Assembly: GCA_002363385.1 (NCBI GenBank)
Contig: DEVL01000005.1
Span: 212,453 to 276,452, forward strand
Direction: 5' to 3'
DNA length: 64,000 nt
Origin: Stenotrophomonas maltophilia
GTDB taxonomy: Bacteria; Pseudomonadota; Gammaproteobacteria; Xanthomonadales; Xanthomonadaceae
The notes beneath the pieces were generated by a model. The model was not told where the DNA came from and did no database searches. It saw only the letters and a list, made by a program, of their open reading frames with translations. Made by a program: the position numbers and the translations under genes. The number at the start of each line of letters is the position of its first letter. Position 1 is the first letter of the stretch. This document shows positions 43,753 to 52,511 of the stretch, piece by piece.

Positions 43753-44689
43753 GCAGGACCTCGTCCACGAATTCGCGATAGCTTCCTATGCCCAAGACTC
43801 CACCGCTACGGATCATGCCAGACAGCATCAGAATGATCAGCGTCAGCGCTGCAGTCTGGAGGAACACCAGCAGCAGGATACCGAACGCCAAAGAGAACCA
43901 GCCCGGCGTGGCGAAACCCATTGCCTTGAGCAGCAGTGCGACAACACCACCCACCACTGACAGCCCTGCCACCAGGGTGCATGCGATGCCAACACGAACC
44001 AACACATCCTCGGCAAACACCATCAGCGCGCGAAAACCATGCAACGCTAAGCCCACAAAATTCATTTTGCTGCGCCCAGCGTATCGCGGTCCACGGTCGA
44101 GCGAGCAACTTCCAACCCTGAGCTTGGAGCTAAGCACGCAGGCGGCCACATGGGTCCAGAGCTCCTGCATCGAGGCAAGCCTACGGACTGCCGGCATCTT
44201 GGCTGCCATGAAGTTGCCGAAGCTGATCCGGCGTCCACTGAGAAGCGAGAACAGCATCTTGTAGACGAGATAGAAGCTCTTGAACTTCAGAGACTCGACT
44301 CGGCTTTTGCGCGAGGCCACTACTACATCGATGTCGTCCGCGGCCAACCCGGCGACCAGTTCGGTGATGCTTTCAGGCGTGTCTTCACCATCGGAATCCA
44401 TCACCACCACCAACACGTCGTCGCCGAAGTGCTCTGCCACATAGCTCAAGCCGATCGCGATGGCCTTCTGGTGGCCAACATTTCGGCGTAGCCTAACCAC
44501 CACGCCATCCAGGCCGGCGGCGGCGATGGCCTCGACTTGCAGGGGTTGGCGTACCGAGCCATCGTCAACGGCCACGACATAGGTGCCCAGCCCTTGTGAT
44601 CGAGCCAGCTCCTGGAACAATCGAGTGGATGCCTCCACATCTTCGTAGACAGGCATCACCACCACTTTCGATGGCGTTTGCATGTTCAT
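43736..44689 (-). CDS. gtrB: GtrB-like polyprenyl-phosphate glycosyltransferase (GT2)
   Basis: A 317-residue GT2 enzyme with an N-terminal catalytic domain: VVVMPVYEDVEAS, VVAVDDGS, RNVGHQKAIAIGLSY and the metal site DSDGEDTPESI. Two hydrophobic helices (about residues 235-260 and 270-300) form the C-terminal membrane anchor. This is the form of GtrB/DPM1-type enzymes that move a sugar from a nucleotide donor to undecaprenyl phosphate. The usual DADLQDPP motif is DSDGEDTP here. The next gene upstream makes UDP-xylose, so UDP-xylose is the likely donor (inference). ATGA overlap with uxs. Confidence 0.83.
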   Translation of the reverse strand: MNMQTPSKVVVMPVYEDVEASTRLFQELARSQGLGTYVVAVDDGSVRQPLQVEAIAAAGLDGVVVRLRRNVGHQKAIAIGLSYVAEHFGDDVLVVVMDSDGEDTPESITELVAGLAADDIDVVVASRKSRVESLKFKSFYLVYKMLFSLLSGRRISFGNFMAAKMPAVRRLASMQELWTHVAACVLSSKLRVGSCSLDRGPRYAGRSKMNFVGLALHGFRALMVFAEDVLVRVGIACTLVAGLSVVGGVVALLLKAMGFATPGWFSLAFGILLLVFLQTAALTLIILMLSGMIRSGGVLGIGSYREFVDEVLHARQG

Positions 44690-45636
44690 GCTTGCAGACG
44701 ATGGCGGAAGTACGCGATGGTTTCCTTCAAACCATCTTCGAGGCACACCTTCGGCTCCCAGTCGAAGCTCGCCTTCGCCAAGCTGATGTCCGGCTGGCGC
44801 TGCTTCGGGTCGTCTGACGGGAGCGGATGATGCACAATTCGAGAGGTGCCGCCGACTAAACGCAGCACGGTCTCCGCCAGTTCAAGCATAGTAAATTCAC
44901 CCGGGTTACCGATGTTGACCGGGCCTGTGAAATCTGCGGGGCTTTCCATCAGACGCAACATGCCTTCGATCAGATCATCGACATAGCAGAAGCTCCGCGT
45001 CTGCTGGCCATCGCCATAAATGGTTATCGGCTCACCCTTCAGCGCTTGGACGATGAAGTTGCTGACCACCCGACCGTCGTTCGGGTGCATGCGCGGGCCG
45101 TACGTATTGAAGATGCGCATGACCTTGATCTCCAGCTGATGCTGGCGCCAGTAGTCGAAGAACAACGTCTCCGCACAGCGCTTGCCTTCGTCGTAGCAGC
45201 TTCGGATGCCGACCGGGTTCACACGGCCCCAGTATCCCTCCACCTGCGGATGGATCTCCGGATCGCCATAGACTTCGCTGGTACTGGCCTGCAGGATGCG
45301 AGCCTGAACGCGCTTGGCCAAGCCAAGCATGTTGATTGCCCCGTGCACGCTGGTCTTGGTGGTCTGCACCGGATCATGCTGGTAGTGGACCGGGGACGCG
45401 GGGCAAGCGAGGTTGAAGATGCGATCGACTTCCACGTACAGCGGGAAGGTCACATCGTGACGCATCAGTTCGAAGCGCGGGTTATCGAGAAGGCCGGAAA
45501 CGTTGGCCTTGCTGCCGGTATAGAAGTTGTCGACGCAGAGTACGTCATGACCGGCATTGATCAAACGGTCACAAAGATGCGAGCCCAGGAAGCCGGCACC
45601 GCCGGTCACTAGAACCCGCTTTTGATTTTCAGACAT
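44686..45636 (-). CDS. uxs: UDP-glucuronate decarboxylase (UDP-xylose synthase)
   Basis: Extended SDR of 316 residues that converts UDP-glucuronate to UDP-xylose. It shows VTGGAGFLGSHLCDRLI, the family-specific FNLACPASPVHYQHDPVQTTKTSVHGAINMLGLAKR-type region (ACPASPxxYQxxPxxT), the catalytic STSEVYGDP with YDEGKRCAE in place of YxxxK, and RIFNTYGPRM. The ACPASP and YDEGKR segments are diagnostic for UXS. Its substrate comes from Ugd at the other end of the same block. ATG at 45636 gives the normal N terminus. A 124-base gap upstream separates it from rmd and could hold an internal promoter. Confidence 0.94.
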   Translation of the reverse strand: MSENQKRVLVTGGAGFLGSHLCDRLINAGHDVLCVDNFYTGSKANVSGLLDNPRFELMRHDVTFPLYVEVDRIFNLACPASPVHYQHDPVQTTKTSVHGAINMLGLAKRVQARILQASTSEVYGDPEIHPQVEGYWGRVNPVGIRSCYDEGKRCAETLFFDYWRQHQLEIKVMRIFNTYGPRMHPNDGRVVSNFIVQALKGEPITIYGDGQQTRSFCYVDDLIEGMLRLMESPADFTGPVNIGNPGEFTMLELAETVLRLVGGTSRIVHHPLPSDDPKQRQPDISLAKASFDWEPKVCLEDGLKETIAYFRHRLQA

Positions 45637-45760
45637 GTATATTTCCTCGGGGTCCGCAGGGTAAGTACCGTAGGATCCGATCCGGACGCCCACCGCACTG
45701 GCAATCGTAAATTGTATGCGAAGTTGAACAACGCGACGGCAGGCAAGCCGTCATGGCACC

Positions 45761-46708
45761 TCAAGCCTTCACGGCAGCCCCCAGCATCCACCTCAGGGTG
45801 TCTTCCAATGGTGGACTCTGCCAGTTGCCGATCAGGGAACGCAGCAGCCGGTTGTCACCCAGGAGGACGTTGACCTCGTTGGGCCTGACAAATGCCGGGT
45901 TCACCCTGACTTCCACGGCATGCCCGGTAAGCCGTTCGCACATCTCAACAATCTGCTTGAGCGAGTGCCCCTCACCCGAACAGACGTTTACCACTGCACC
46001 GATGGCGGCTGGGGACTCCAGAAGTTGCCGATAGGCTGAGGCCACTGCGCGTACATCCCCGAAATCCCGGGAGACGTTCAGATTTCCAAGCTCCATGGAT
46101 GGGCGGCGCTTGACGAAGTGCGAGACGATCTTCGGCACAAGGAACTGCTCGGCTTGGCCTACACCCGTGTAGTTGAACGGACGAGTGATGGTGATCGGCA
46201 GCCGCCCCCGCCACAGGCCCGCCACGTACTCCATGGCCAATTTGCTTACGGCGTAGTCGTTGGCAGGCGCCGGCGGCGTGGTCTCGCCGAGCATGCCTTC
46301 GGAAGCGTTGCCGTACACATTGGCACTGCTGGCAAGTAGCACACGCTCCACCTGGATCCCGGCCAGTTCGATGGCCTGGAGCAAGTTCCTCGTCCCCAAC
46401 ATGTTGACGTCGTAGAACTCATCAGCCTTGCCGTGGCCTACAAAGGCCAACGCGGCCAAGTGTACGACGATATCCGGTCGCGAAATGCGCAGCACTTCTG
46501 CCAACGCCGCCTGATCACGAAGATCCACTGCGTGGAACTCGTCAGCGTCGGCAGCGCCCGTCACGGTAGTGCGCGGCACTGCCTGCCCTCCCAGGCCAAC
46601 AACGTGGCACTGGTGGGCGTGAAGCTCGGCTACCACGTAGCGTCCAGTGAATCCAGACGCTCCCGTCACCAAGACTCGTTTTCCAGCAATCTCAGAAGGA
46701 GAAGCCAC
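45761..46708 (-). CDS. rmd: GDP-4-keto-6-deoxy-D-mannose reductase
   Basis: Extended SDR of 315 residues. VLVTGASGFTGRYVV is the nucleotide loop, VVHLAALAFVGHGKADEFYDVN the substrate segment, ASSANVYGN with YAVSKLAMEY the catalytic pair, and RPFNYTGVGQ the conserved Rmd segment. Paired with Gmd it makes GDP-D-rhamnose, the sugar of the A-band/common antigen in Pseudomonas and of many Xanthomonas O-antigens. Start is GTG at 46708 inside the end of gmd (17-base overlap). A Tyr/GxxGxxG set consistent with reductase rather than epimerase-reductase (fucose) function is seen. Confidence 0.9.
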   Translation of the reverse strand: MASPSEIAGKRVLVTGASGFTGRYVVAELHAHQCHVVGLGGQAVPRTTVTGAADADEFHAVDLRDQAALAEVLRISRPDIVVHLAALAFVGHGKADEFYDVNMLGTRNLLQAIELAGIQVERVLLASSANVYGNASEGMLGETTPPAPANDYAVSKLAMEYVAGLWRGRLPITITRPFNYTGVGQAEQFLVPKIVSHFVKRRPSMELGNLNVSRDFGDVRAVASAYRQLLESPAAIGAVVNVCSGEGHSLKQIVEMCERLTGHAVEVRVNPAFVRPNEVNVLLGDNRLLRSLIGNWQSPPLEDTLRWMLGAAVKA

Positions 46709-47732
46709 GCTCGTTCCTCTTGAGATCGGCTTCTACCATCATCTGGCACAGCTGTTCCAGCGTGGTATGCGGCTTCCAGCCCAAGATGCGTTCGGCCTTT
46801 TCCGGATTACCAATCAACAGGTCGACCTCAGCCGGACGGTGGAACTTGGGGTTGATCCGCATCACAGTCCTGCCGGTGGCAGTATCAACCGCTGTTTCAT
46901 CCTGGTCTTTACCGCGGAACTCAACATCGATGCCAGCGCCCTTGAACGCCATCTGCACGAAATCACGGACCGTCTCAGTGCGATTGGTGGCAAGGACAAA
47001 AGTATCCGGCTGATCGGCTTGGAGAATCCGCCACATGCCTTCTACGTATTCCTTCGCAAAGCCCCAGTCGCGTTTGGCATCAAGATTGCCAAGCTCCATG
47101 CAATCCAGCTGCCCCAGTTTAATTTTAGCGACCGAATCGGTGATTTTTCGCGTAACGAACTCACGTCCGCGGAGCGGGCTTTCATGGTTGAAGAGGATAC
47201 CGCTCGAGCCAAAGATATCGTAGCTTTCGCGGTAGTTCACCGTCATCCAGTGGGCGTAAAGCTTGGCCACGCCGTAGGGGCTGCGGGGATAGAACGGGGT
47301 TTCTTCGATCTGAGGAATCGCCTGAACCTTTCCGAACATTTCCGATGTAGATGCCTGATAGAAGCGTATCTTCGGATTGATGAGGCGAATTGCCTCCAGC
47401 AGGTGCAAAGCGCCCACGCCGGTGATCTGCGCGGTGGTGGTGGGCTGCTCAAAACTGACACCAACAAAACTCTGGGCCGCAAGGTTGTAGATCTCGTCCG
47501 GCTGGATCTTCTGCACCATCGAGATGGTGGTTCCCAAGTCCGTGAGGTCGTATTCCACCAGGTGCAGGCTGGGATGGTTGGCCACACCTAGCTCCTCCAG
47601 ACGCCAGAAGTTCACCGAGCTGGTTCGGCGGTAGGTACCATGTACCTCATAGCCCTTAGCAAGCAGAAGCTCGGTCAGATACGCGCCGTCCTGGCCCGTG
47701 ATACCAGTGATGATTGCCTTCTTGATACTCAT
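46692..47732 (-). CDS. gmd: GDP-mannose 4,6-dehydratase
   Basis: A 346-residue SDR that converts GDP-mannose to GDP-4-keto-6-deoxymannose. It shows AIITGITGQDGAYLTELLLAKGY, GTYRRTSS, YNLAAQSFVGVSFEQP, the catalytic STSEMFG with YGVAKLYAH, and NHESPLRGREFVTRKIT. The GDP-mannose comes from XanB in this window. ATG at 47732 is preceded by AAGGGC. The 112-base gap upstream, after the wbdA-like gene, holds no gene and might contain an internal promoter. Confidence 0.96.
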   Translation of the reverse strand: MSIKKAIITGITGQDGAYLTELLLAKGYEVHGTYRRTSSVNFWRLEELGVANHPSLHLVEYDLTDLGTTISMVQKIQPDEIYNLAAQSFVGVSFEQPTTTAQITGVGALHLLEAIRLINPKIRFYQASTSEMFGKVQAIPQIEETPFYPRSPYGVAKLYAHWMTVNYRESYDIFGSSGILFNHESPLRGREFVTRKITDSVAKIKLGQLDCMELGNLDAKRDWGFAKEYVEGMWRILQADQPDTFVLATNRTETVRDFVQMAFKGAGIDVEFRGKDQDETAVDTATGRTVMRINPKFHRPAEVDLLIGNPEKAERILGWKPHTTLEQLCQMMVEADLKRNERGFSF

Positions 47733-47844
47733 ATTGCCCTTCACTTGATGAGGTTATGGCGATGCTTGGGTGTGGTGTCGAAACCGGCCGATCTGCCGAT
47801 TGCCGTCCCGCTCTCCAGCGATGCGCCCGATGAAGTTTGCAGGA

Positions 47845-50364
47845 TCATACCCCATCTCGAACTGGCGGCCTTTCGCCGGACGACGGGAGCCCGAGGACTA
47901 TTTCCAGCTGTTTGGCGCTTTCTCGCCATGTCAACCAGGGCAGCCCCCGGATGTCAGGATTTGCGCCCTCCCCTTGTGCCTTGATCCAGGCCAGTACGGC
48001 ATCAGCAAGCGCCGAAGGCTCGACGCCGTCGAAGTAGGTGGCGTGCACGCCGGCGACTTCGCGGAACACGGGAATATCGCGGGCCAGCACCGGCATCGCC
48101 CGCTGCGCGGCTTCAATCAGCGGCAGCCCAAAACCCTCCCCTTGCGAAGCGGCCAGCAGGCAAGAGGAAGCTGCATAGACCTTCTGTAGATACTGGTCAC
48201 TGATTGCCTCGAGCCAAATGAGGCGTCGACCGCGTTCAGGATGCGCAGCCAGTGCATCGCATAGCTCATCCACCAGCCAACCCCGCTTGCCTACGATCAC
48301 CAGGAGGACATCGATGTCCTTCGACCATAGGATCTCGAAAGCCGCCAGCGCCTGAGCGTGGCCTTTTCGCGGTTCCAACGTACCTACCATCAGGAAGCTC
48401 GTCGCGGCGCCAATCCGCTCCACTATTGCCTGGCAGTCATGGGGCAATCCGCTGCTGGGCGCACTGCCAGCGATATCTGCCCCTAGATGGAACCATGACA
48501 CAGTCGGTAGGTTATGAAGGTTCTGCTCCTTCATCCACAGAGCGACATCATCGCCAACCGTTTTGGAGATGCAGATCACCTGATCGGAATAGCCGACGAT
48601 CGCACGCAACCACTGCTCATGGTGCCTTCCGCCCTCGCCCGGCCACCACTCCGGATGACGCACCGGGAGGATGTCGTAGACAACGAAGGCAACCCGCACC
48701 CCCACCCGATGGAAATGTTCGAACCACTCGCGCACCAGCGAGGTGGTATCTGCCACCAGGTCCAGTCCAAGGAACACGTCGCCAGCGTGGCAAACCAGAG
48801 CAGTGTCTCCGCCCTTGTCCACCCCGGCAATGGCGGACATGAACTCGTTTGCACAGACGTAGCGTCCGCCAGCACGATCAATGCGGACCAGTTGGACCGA
48901 GTATCCAGCCGGTGGCGATTGCAGCCACTCCCCTGCAATCGCCCGAGTCACGCGTTGAATACCGGTCCGGTGGTCGTGCTCCGCCAGTTCCGTGACGTCG
49001 ATGAAGAGCGTTGGCCGGTCAGCCTGCAGCGACCGATCCAACGCGTCAGCCAGTGCAGGCAACTCGTGCGGATCGGTGCTTACCTTGTTCAGCAGCGGGA
49101 TGACCCGCTGCAGCGCGGTTGCAGGGGTGTTGATGCTTGCCGAACGGAGCGACGCCGCACGTTCGCAAGCCGCGATCAGAGCCTGGGCAACCCGAGACCA
49201 TGAGAAATGCGTCGCGCGCTCCAGACCGTAAGCGCGCAACTCCAAGAGCGCCGCCTCGTTACCGATGTGTTGCGCCATGCAATCGCGGATTGCGCTGACG
49301 TCCATCGGATCGAACATCGCGTCGCGGCGGGTGGCAATTTCACGGATACTGGATGCGTCTGCCGCCAATACCGCCGCGCCGCAGCGCATCGCCTCAAGCA
49401 CTGGCAAACCGAAACCTTCATGCCAGGACGGGAACACAAACGCTTCACAAAGGTTGTACATCGCGACTAGTTCAGCATCGGAAACATAGCCGGTGAACAG
49501 CAACTGCCCTTCCTCCAGTCCGACCTTGGCAGCCGCCTTCCTGATCTCGTCCACCTGAGCCGGGTGCATCTTCCCGGCCATAACCAGACGTACCTGCAGG
49601 CGCTGCTTCGGCGGCAATAGCGCAAACGCCTGGACGAGGCGCTTGAGATTCTTGCGCTCATCTGAGCCGCCTGTGTAAAGAAGGAACCGACCGTCGAGCC
49701 CGAAGCTCGACCGAACGTGCTGCAGCGAAGGATCATCCTTCGATAGCGGCTGGAAAATATCGTCGCATGCGCCTGATATGTTGAAGACGCGTGCCGGATC
49801 GAATCCTAGGACCTCGCGTGCCTCAGACGCTGCGCTTTCGGAAATCGCGACCAACGCGTCAGCCTGCCGCAGGTAACCAAGCCGCCGCTCATAGAAATGA
49901 CGGTAAGCAGGCGCAGGGTCCAGGTAGGTAGCGGGATTCATCAACGGAATGAGGTCGTACAGCGTGACCACCGTAGGAACGTCGCACACCCGTCCCACGC
50001 TACCGACCGATGCGTCCCCATATCCCTCGAACAGGCTCGCGACATGAATTACGTCCGGCCGGATCGAAGCCAACGCGGCTTCGCGGATAAGCTCGGCCTG
50101 ATCGATCCTGTGCCGGTTCGAGACATCCATGCCATCGACAGGCAATGGGACTTGCCATACGTGAATACTTGACGGCGGCAGGAGGTCCTGGAATGCGGCG
50201 CGGATCGAAGCAATCGAATCGGGAAACGCGCTATTCAGTGCAATATGCACGTCGTGGCCATGATGATCGCGTGCCACGGCGAGCGCCAATGACAAGCTGT
50301 AGCGGCCGATTCCTCGGAACCGACTCTCCGACTGTGCGCCTTGTAGATCGATCAGGATGCGCAT
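47845..50364 (-). CDS. WbdA-like polymerising glycosyltransferase with two GT4 domains
   Basis: An 839-residue cytoplasmic protein with two complete GT4 domains. The first (residues 1-400) starts MRILIDLQGAQSESRFRGIGRY and has LLYTGGSDERKNLKRLV and the donor-binding SWHEGFGLPVLEAM. The second (about 450-825) has FLMVGTLEPRKGHAQALAAFE and SQGEGFGLPLIEAAQ. Length, N terminus and layout match E. coli O9a WbdA (about 840 residues), the processive polymannose synthase. Here the donor should be GDP-D-rhamnose, since gmd and rmd follow. Each domain presumably makes a different linkage of the repeat unit. Its start overlaps the wbdD-like gene by 13 bases. Confidence 0.85.
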   Translation of the reverse strand: MRILIDLQGAQSESRFRGIGRYSLSLALAVARDHHGHDVHIALNSAFPDSIASIRAAFQDLLPPSSIHVWQVPLPVDGMDVSNRHRIDQAELIREAALASIRPDVIHVASLFEGYGDASVGSVGRVCDVPTVVTLYDLIPLMNPATYLDPAPAYRHFYERRLGYLRQADALVAISESAASEAREVLGFDPARVFNISGACDDIFQPLSKDDPSLQHVRSSFGLDGRFLLYTGGSDERKNLKRLVQAFALLPPKQRLQVRLVMAGKMHPAQVDEIRKAAAKVGLEEGQLLFTGYVSDAELVAMYNLCEAFVFPSWHEGFGLPVLEAMRCGAAVLAADASSIREIATRRDAMFDPMDVSAIRDCMAQHIGNEAALLELRAYGLERATHFSWSRVAQALIAACERAASLRSASINTPATALQRVIPLLNKVSTDPHELPALADALDRSLQADRPTLFIDVTELAEHDHRTGIQRVTRAIAGEWLQSPPAGYSVQLVRIDRAGGRYVCANEFMSAIAGVDKGGDTALVCHAGDVFLGLDLVADTTSLVREWFEHFHRVGVRVAFVVYDILPVRHPEWWPGEGGRHHEQWLRAIVGYSDQVICISKTVGDDVALWMKEQNLHNLPTVSWFHLGADIAGSAPSSGLPHDCQAIVERIGAATSFLMVGTLEPRKGHAQALAAFEILWSKDIDVLLVIVGKRGWLVDELCDALAAHPERGRRLIWLEAISDQYLQKVYAASSCLLAASQGEGFGLPLIEAAQRAMPVLARDIPVFREVAGVHATYFDGVEPSALADAVLAWIKAQGEGANPDIRGLPWLTWRESAKQLEIVLGLPSSGERPPVRDGV

Positions 50365-52496
50365 GACGCCTCGCCTCCATTTGGCGTGTTGACCAGCAAC
50401 TCATCGTGAATCTTGCGACCACGACTGGACAGACGATCCACTGCACTTGCCAATGCTGCCGGACCGTCCTCTGCGACCGTCCCTTCATGCGAAAGGATGA
50501 CCGATTCGACGACCATCCCGCCATGCACGGCCGCCGTCCGCAACCGAGCGTGCAACGCCGGGAAGCGCCTCAGCATCGGGTTCAACAGGTTGGCCAAGGC
50601 TGGACGCGCAAGTACTCGTCGCATGATGGCAAGGACAATCCGACGCCCGCCTTGAAGCGGGGAGCGCGCCGTTCGGACTACGAAACGAAGGGGCCGCGTC
50701 AAGCGCCACGACCGGCTGTTCACCAGCTCCCGTAGCCGCTGTTCCTGACCCACAGCGTGAAGCATCCAATTGTGCGCATTGGAGAGTGACTCATCTCGCT
50801 GAGCACGAATTGCCAGGAGTTCTTCATCGCGACGCTGAAGTTCCTGATCGCGACGCTGGAGTTCTATTTTCCTAGCCTGCAGTTCATGCTCGAGCGAATG
50901 GAATTCGCGCTCGATGACCTCTTTTCCAGCACTATCGGTTTGGCGCTGTCGGTTGAGACTGCTGATTTCCTGCTCACCTTCGGTCGCTTTGAGATACCAG
51001 TGGTGCGCATTCTCCAGGGATTCACTCAACCGACGCTGCGCCTCTTGGGCCGCAGCATGGTGCTGAGCACTGTGTCTTTCGTACTGCAGTAATGCTTGCT
51101 CGTTCAACGCAGGAATGATTGCCCAGGCAGGCTCCCCGCCGATGGCTGGCTCGGCCAAGGCAGCTTGGAGCGAACGGAAAGTCCAAGCTTCTTGGGGAGA
51201 CGAAAGCACACGGAAGAACGCATCACGGTATCGTGCTGGCAACAAAGTGACATCCAGCAATGGACGCCGCACCGGATCGGTCCGTTTGATGTTTCCATGA
51301 ACGATCTCACGCGCGGTGATCAGGAACGCAAGCAGTAGATGGTCCGGCCAGACGCAATCTTTGTCCGTTGCGCTGATCGCGCCGTAGTCGATAAATGTGG
51401 CTTCGCCCTTATCAGAGACAAGAATATTCCAGCAACGAACGTCATTGTGATGAAGCCCAGCGTCTTCCAAGGTTGAAAGCTGATCAATGACCGCATCAAG
51501 TACCTTTTCGTAAGCGTATGGTGTCTGCTCCTCCATAAGCTCGGAAAGCAATTGCCCAGGCAGAGTCTCCCGTAGAATCCATACTTCAGACGCATCGCGG
51601 CACCCTGCAATCAGCTTGGGCGAACCCTTTAATCGCTTGGGATTGCGGAGATAAGCGACTTCATTATCAAACTCGTCCAGATTCGCCTTGCGGAGCGCTG
51701 CCACATCGAGCGACATCCGCTTCAACATCACTCCGTCAGCAAAGTAATAGCGGCGAGTGTCCTGATGACTACCCATCGCATTGGCATGGGACTCAGACTT
51801 AAAACTATCGAAGGCGCGAAAATCGTCACCCACCATCCAGTACTGGGAGCTGGCGAAGAACAGCGGACGACTTATGCCGGAGAGATGAGTGGATTGCTCA
51901 GCGAGCTTTCTGACCAGTGCATACGGCGCAAGCAAATCTGCTGGCCGTTCGGGCTGTGCTCCAGCCCAATAAAGCGGCTCTTCCCGCACTGCAAGCTCAT
52001 AGATGCCTACGGGAATGCAGCGCGCGATACGATCAATAGTTTCCTTGACCGTATCAAGACCGTGCATGTAGACGAGGTGATGAAAAACGCTCAAGCCCAG
52101 AACGAGGTCAAAACGGCCTGGCTTTAACTCGGCCACCAGATCCTCAATGCTGCCATGGATGAAGCTGACGCCGATATAGCCCTGCTCAGCAGCCAATGCA
52201 CGGCAAACTTCGACGTTCTCCCTCAAATAGTCGGCACCGACCACCGTGGCACCACTGCTGGCCAAACTTAACGAGAAGAAGCCCTGGGCGCATCCGAGAT
52301 CCAGTACGCGTAACTGCCGGCCCAGTGTTGTCCGCAGCCTTTCCGCCACGTCGCGAATGATAGGGAGGCGATCTTCGCAATCGCGTGAACTTCCATCGGA
52401 TAGCTCCGGGTGCCCATAGATGGGCTGATACTTCTCGGGCAGCGCATTGACGAGCTGGTCAATGGTGGACCTGAAGTCGGGTTTGTGTTCGGTCAT
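50352..52496 (-). CDS. WbdD-like methyltransferase-kinase chain terminator
   Basis: A 714-residue protein in four parts. Residues 1-210 are a SAM methyltransferase with motif I VLDLGCAQGFFSL (64-76). Residues 250-450 are a protein-kinase-like domain with the catalytic loop HHNDVRCWNILV (349-360) and the DFG equivalent FIDYGA (368-373). Residues about 465-590 are a long coiled coil (ELQARKIELQRRDQELQRRDEELL). The tail is basic and amphipathic. This is the architecture of O9a WbdD, which caps the growing O-chain at its non-reducing end and uses its coiled coil as a ruler for chain length. Both enzymatic sites look intact, so a methyl-phosphate cap is possible. Confidence 0.87.
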   Translation of the reverse strand: MTEHKPDFRSTIDQLVNALPEKYQPIYGHPELSDGSSRDCEDRLPIIRDVAERLRTTLGRQLRVLDLGCAQGFFSLSLASSGATVVGADYLRENVEVCRALAAEQGYIGVSFIHGSIEDLVAELKPGRFDLVLGLSVFHHLVYMHGLDTVKETIDRIARCIPVGIYELAVREEPLYWAGAQPERPADLLAPYALVRKLAEQSTHLSGISRPLFFASSQYWMVGDDFRAFDSFKSESHANAMGSHQDTRRYYFADGVMLKRMSLDVAALRKANLDEFDNEVAYLRNPKRLKGSPKLIAGCRDASEVWILRETLPGQLLSELMEEQTPYAYEKVLDAVIDQLSTLEDAGLHHNDVRCWNILVSDKGEATFIDYGAISATDKDCVWPDHLLLAFLITAREIVHGNIKRTDPVRRPLLDVTLLPARYRDAFFRVLSSPQEAWTFRSLQAALAEPAIGGEPAWAIIPALNEQALLQYERHSAQHHAAAQEAQRRLSESLENAHHWYLKATEGEQEISSLNRQRQTDSAGKEVIEREFHSLEHELQARKIELQRRDQELQRRDEELLAIRAQRDESLSNAHNWMLHAVGQEQRLRELVNSRSWRLTRPLRFVVRTARSPLQGGRRIVLAIMRRVLARPALANLLNPMLRRFPALHARLRTAAVHGGMVVESVILSHEGTVAEDGPAALASAVDRLSSRGRKIHDELLVNTPNGGEASCAS

Positions 52497-52511
52497 CGGT
52501 GAGCCTTCAGG

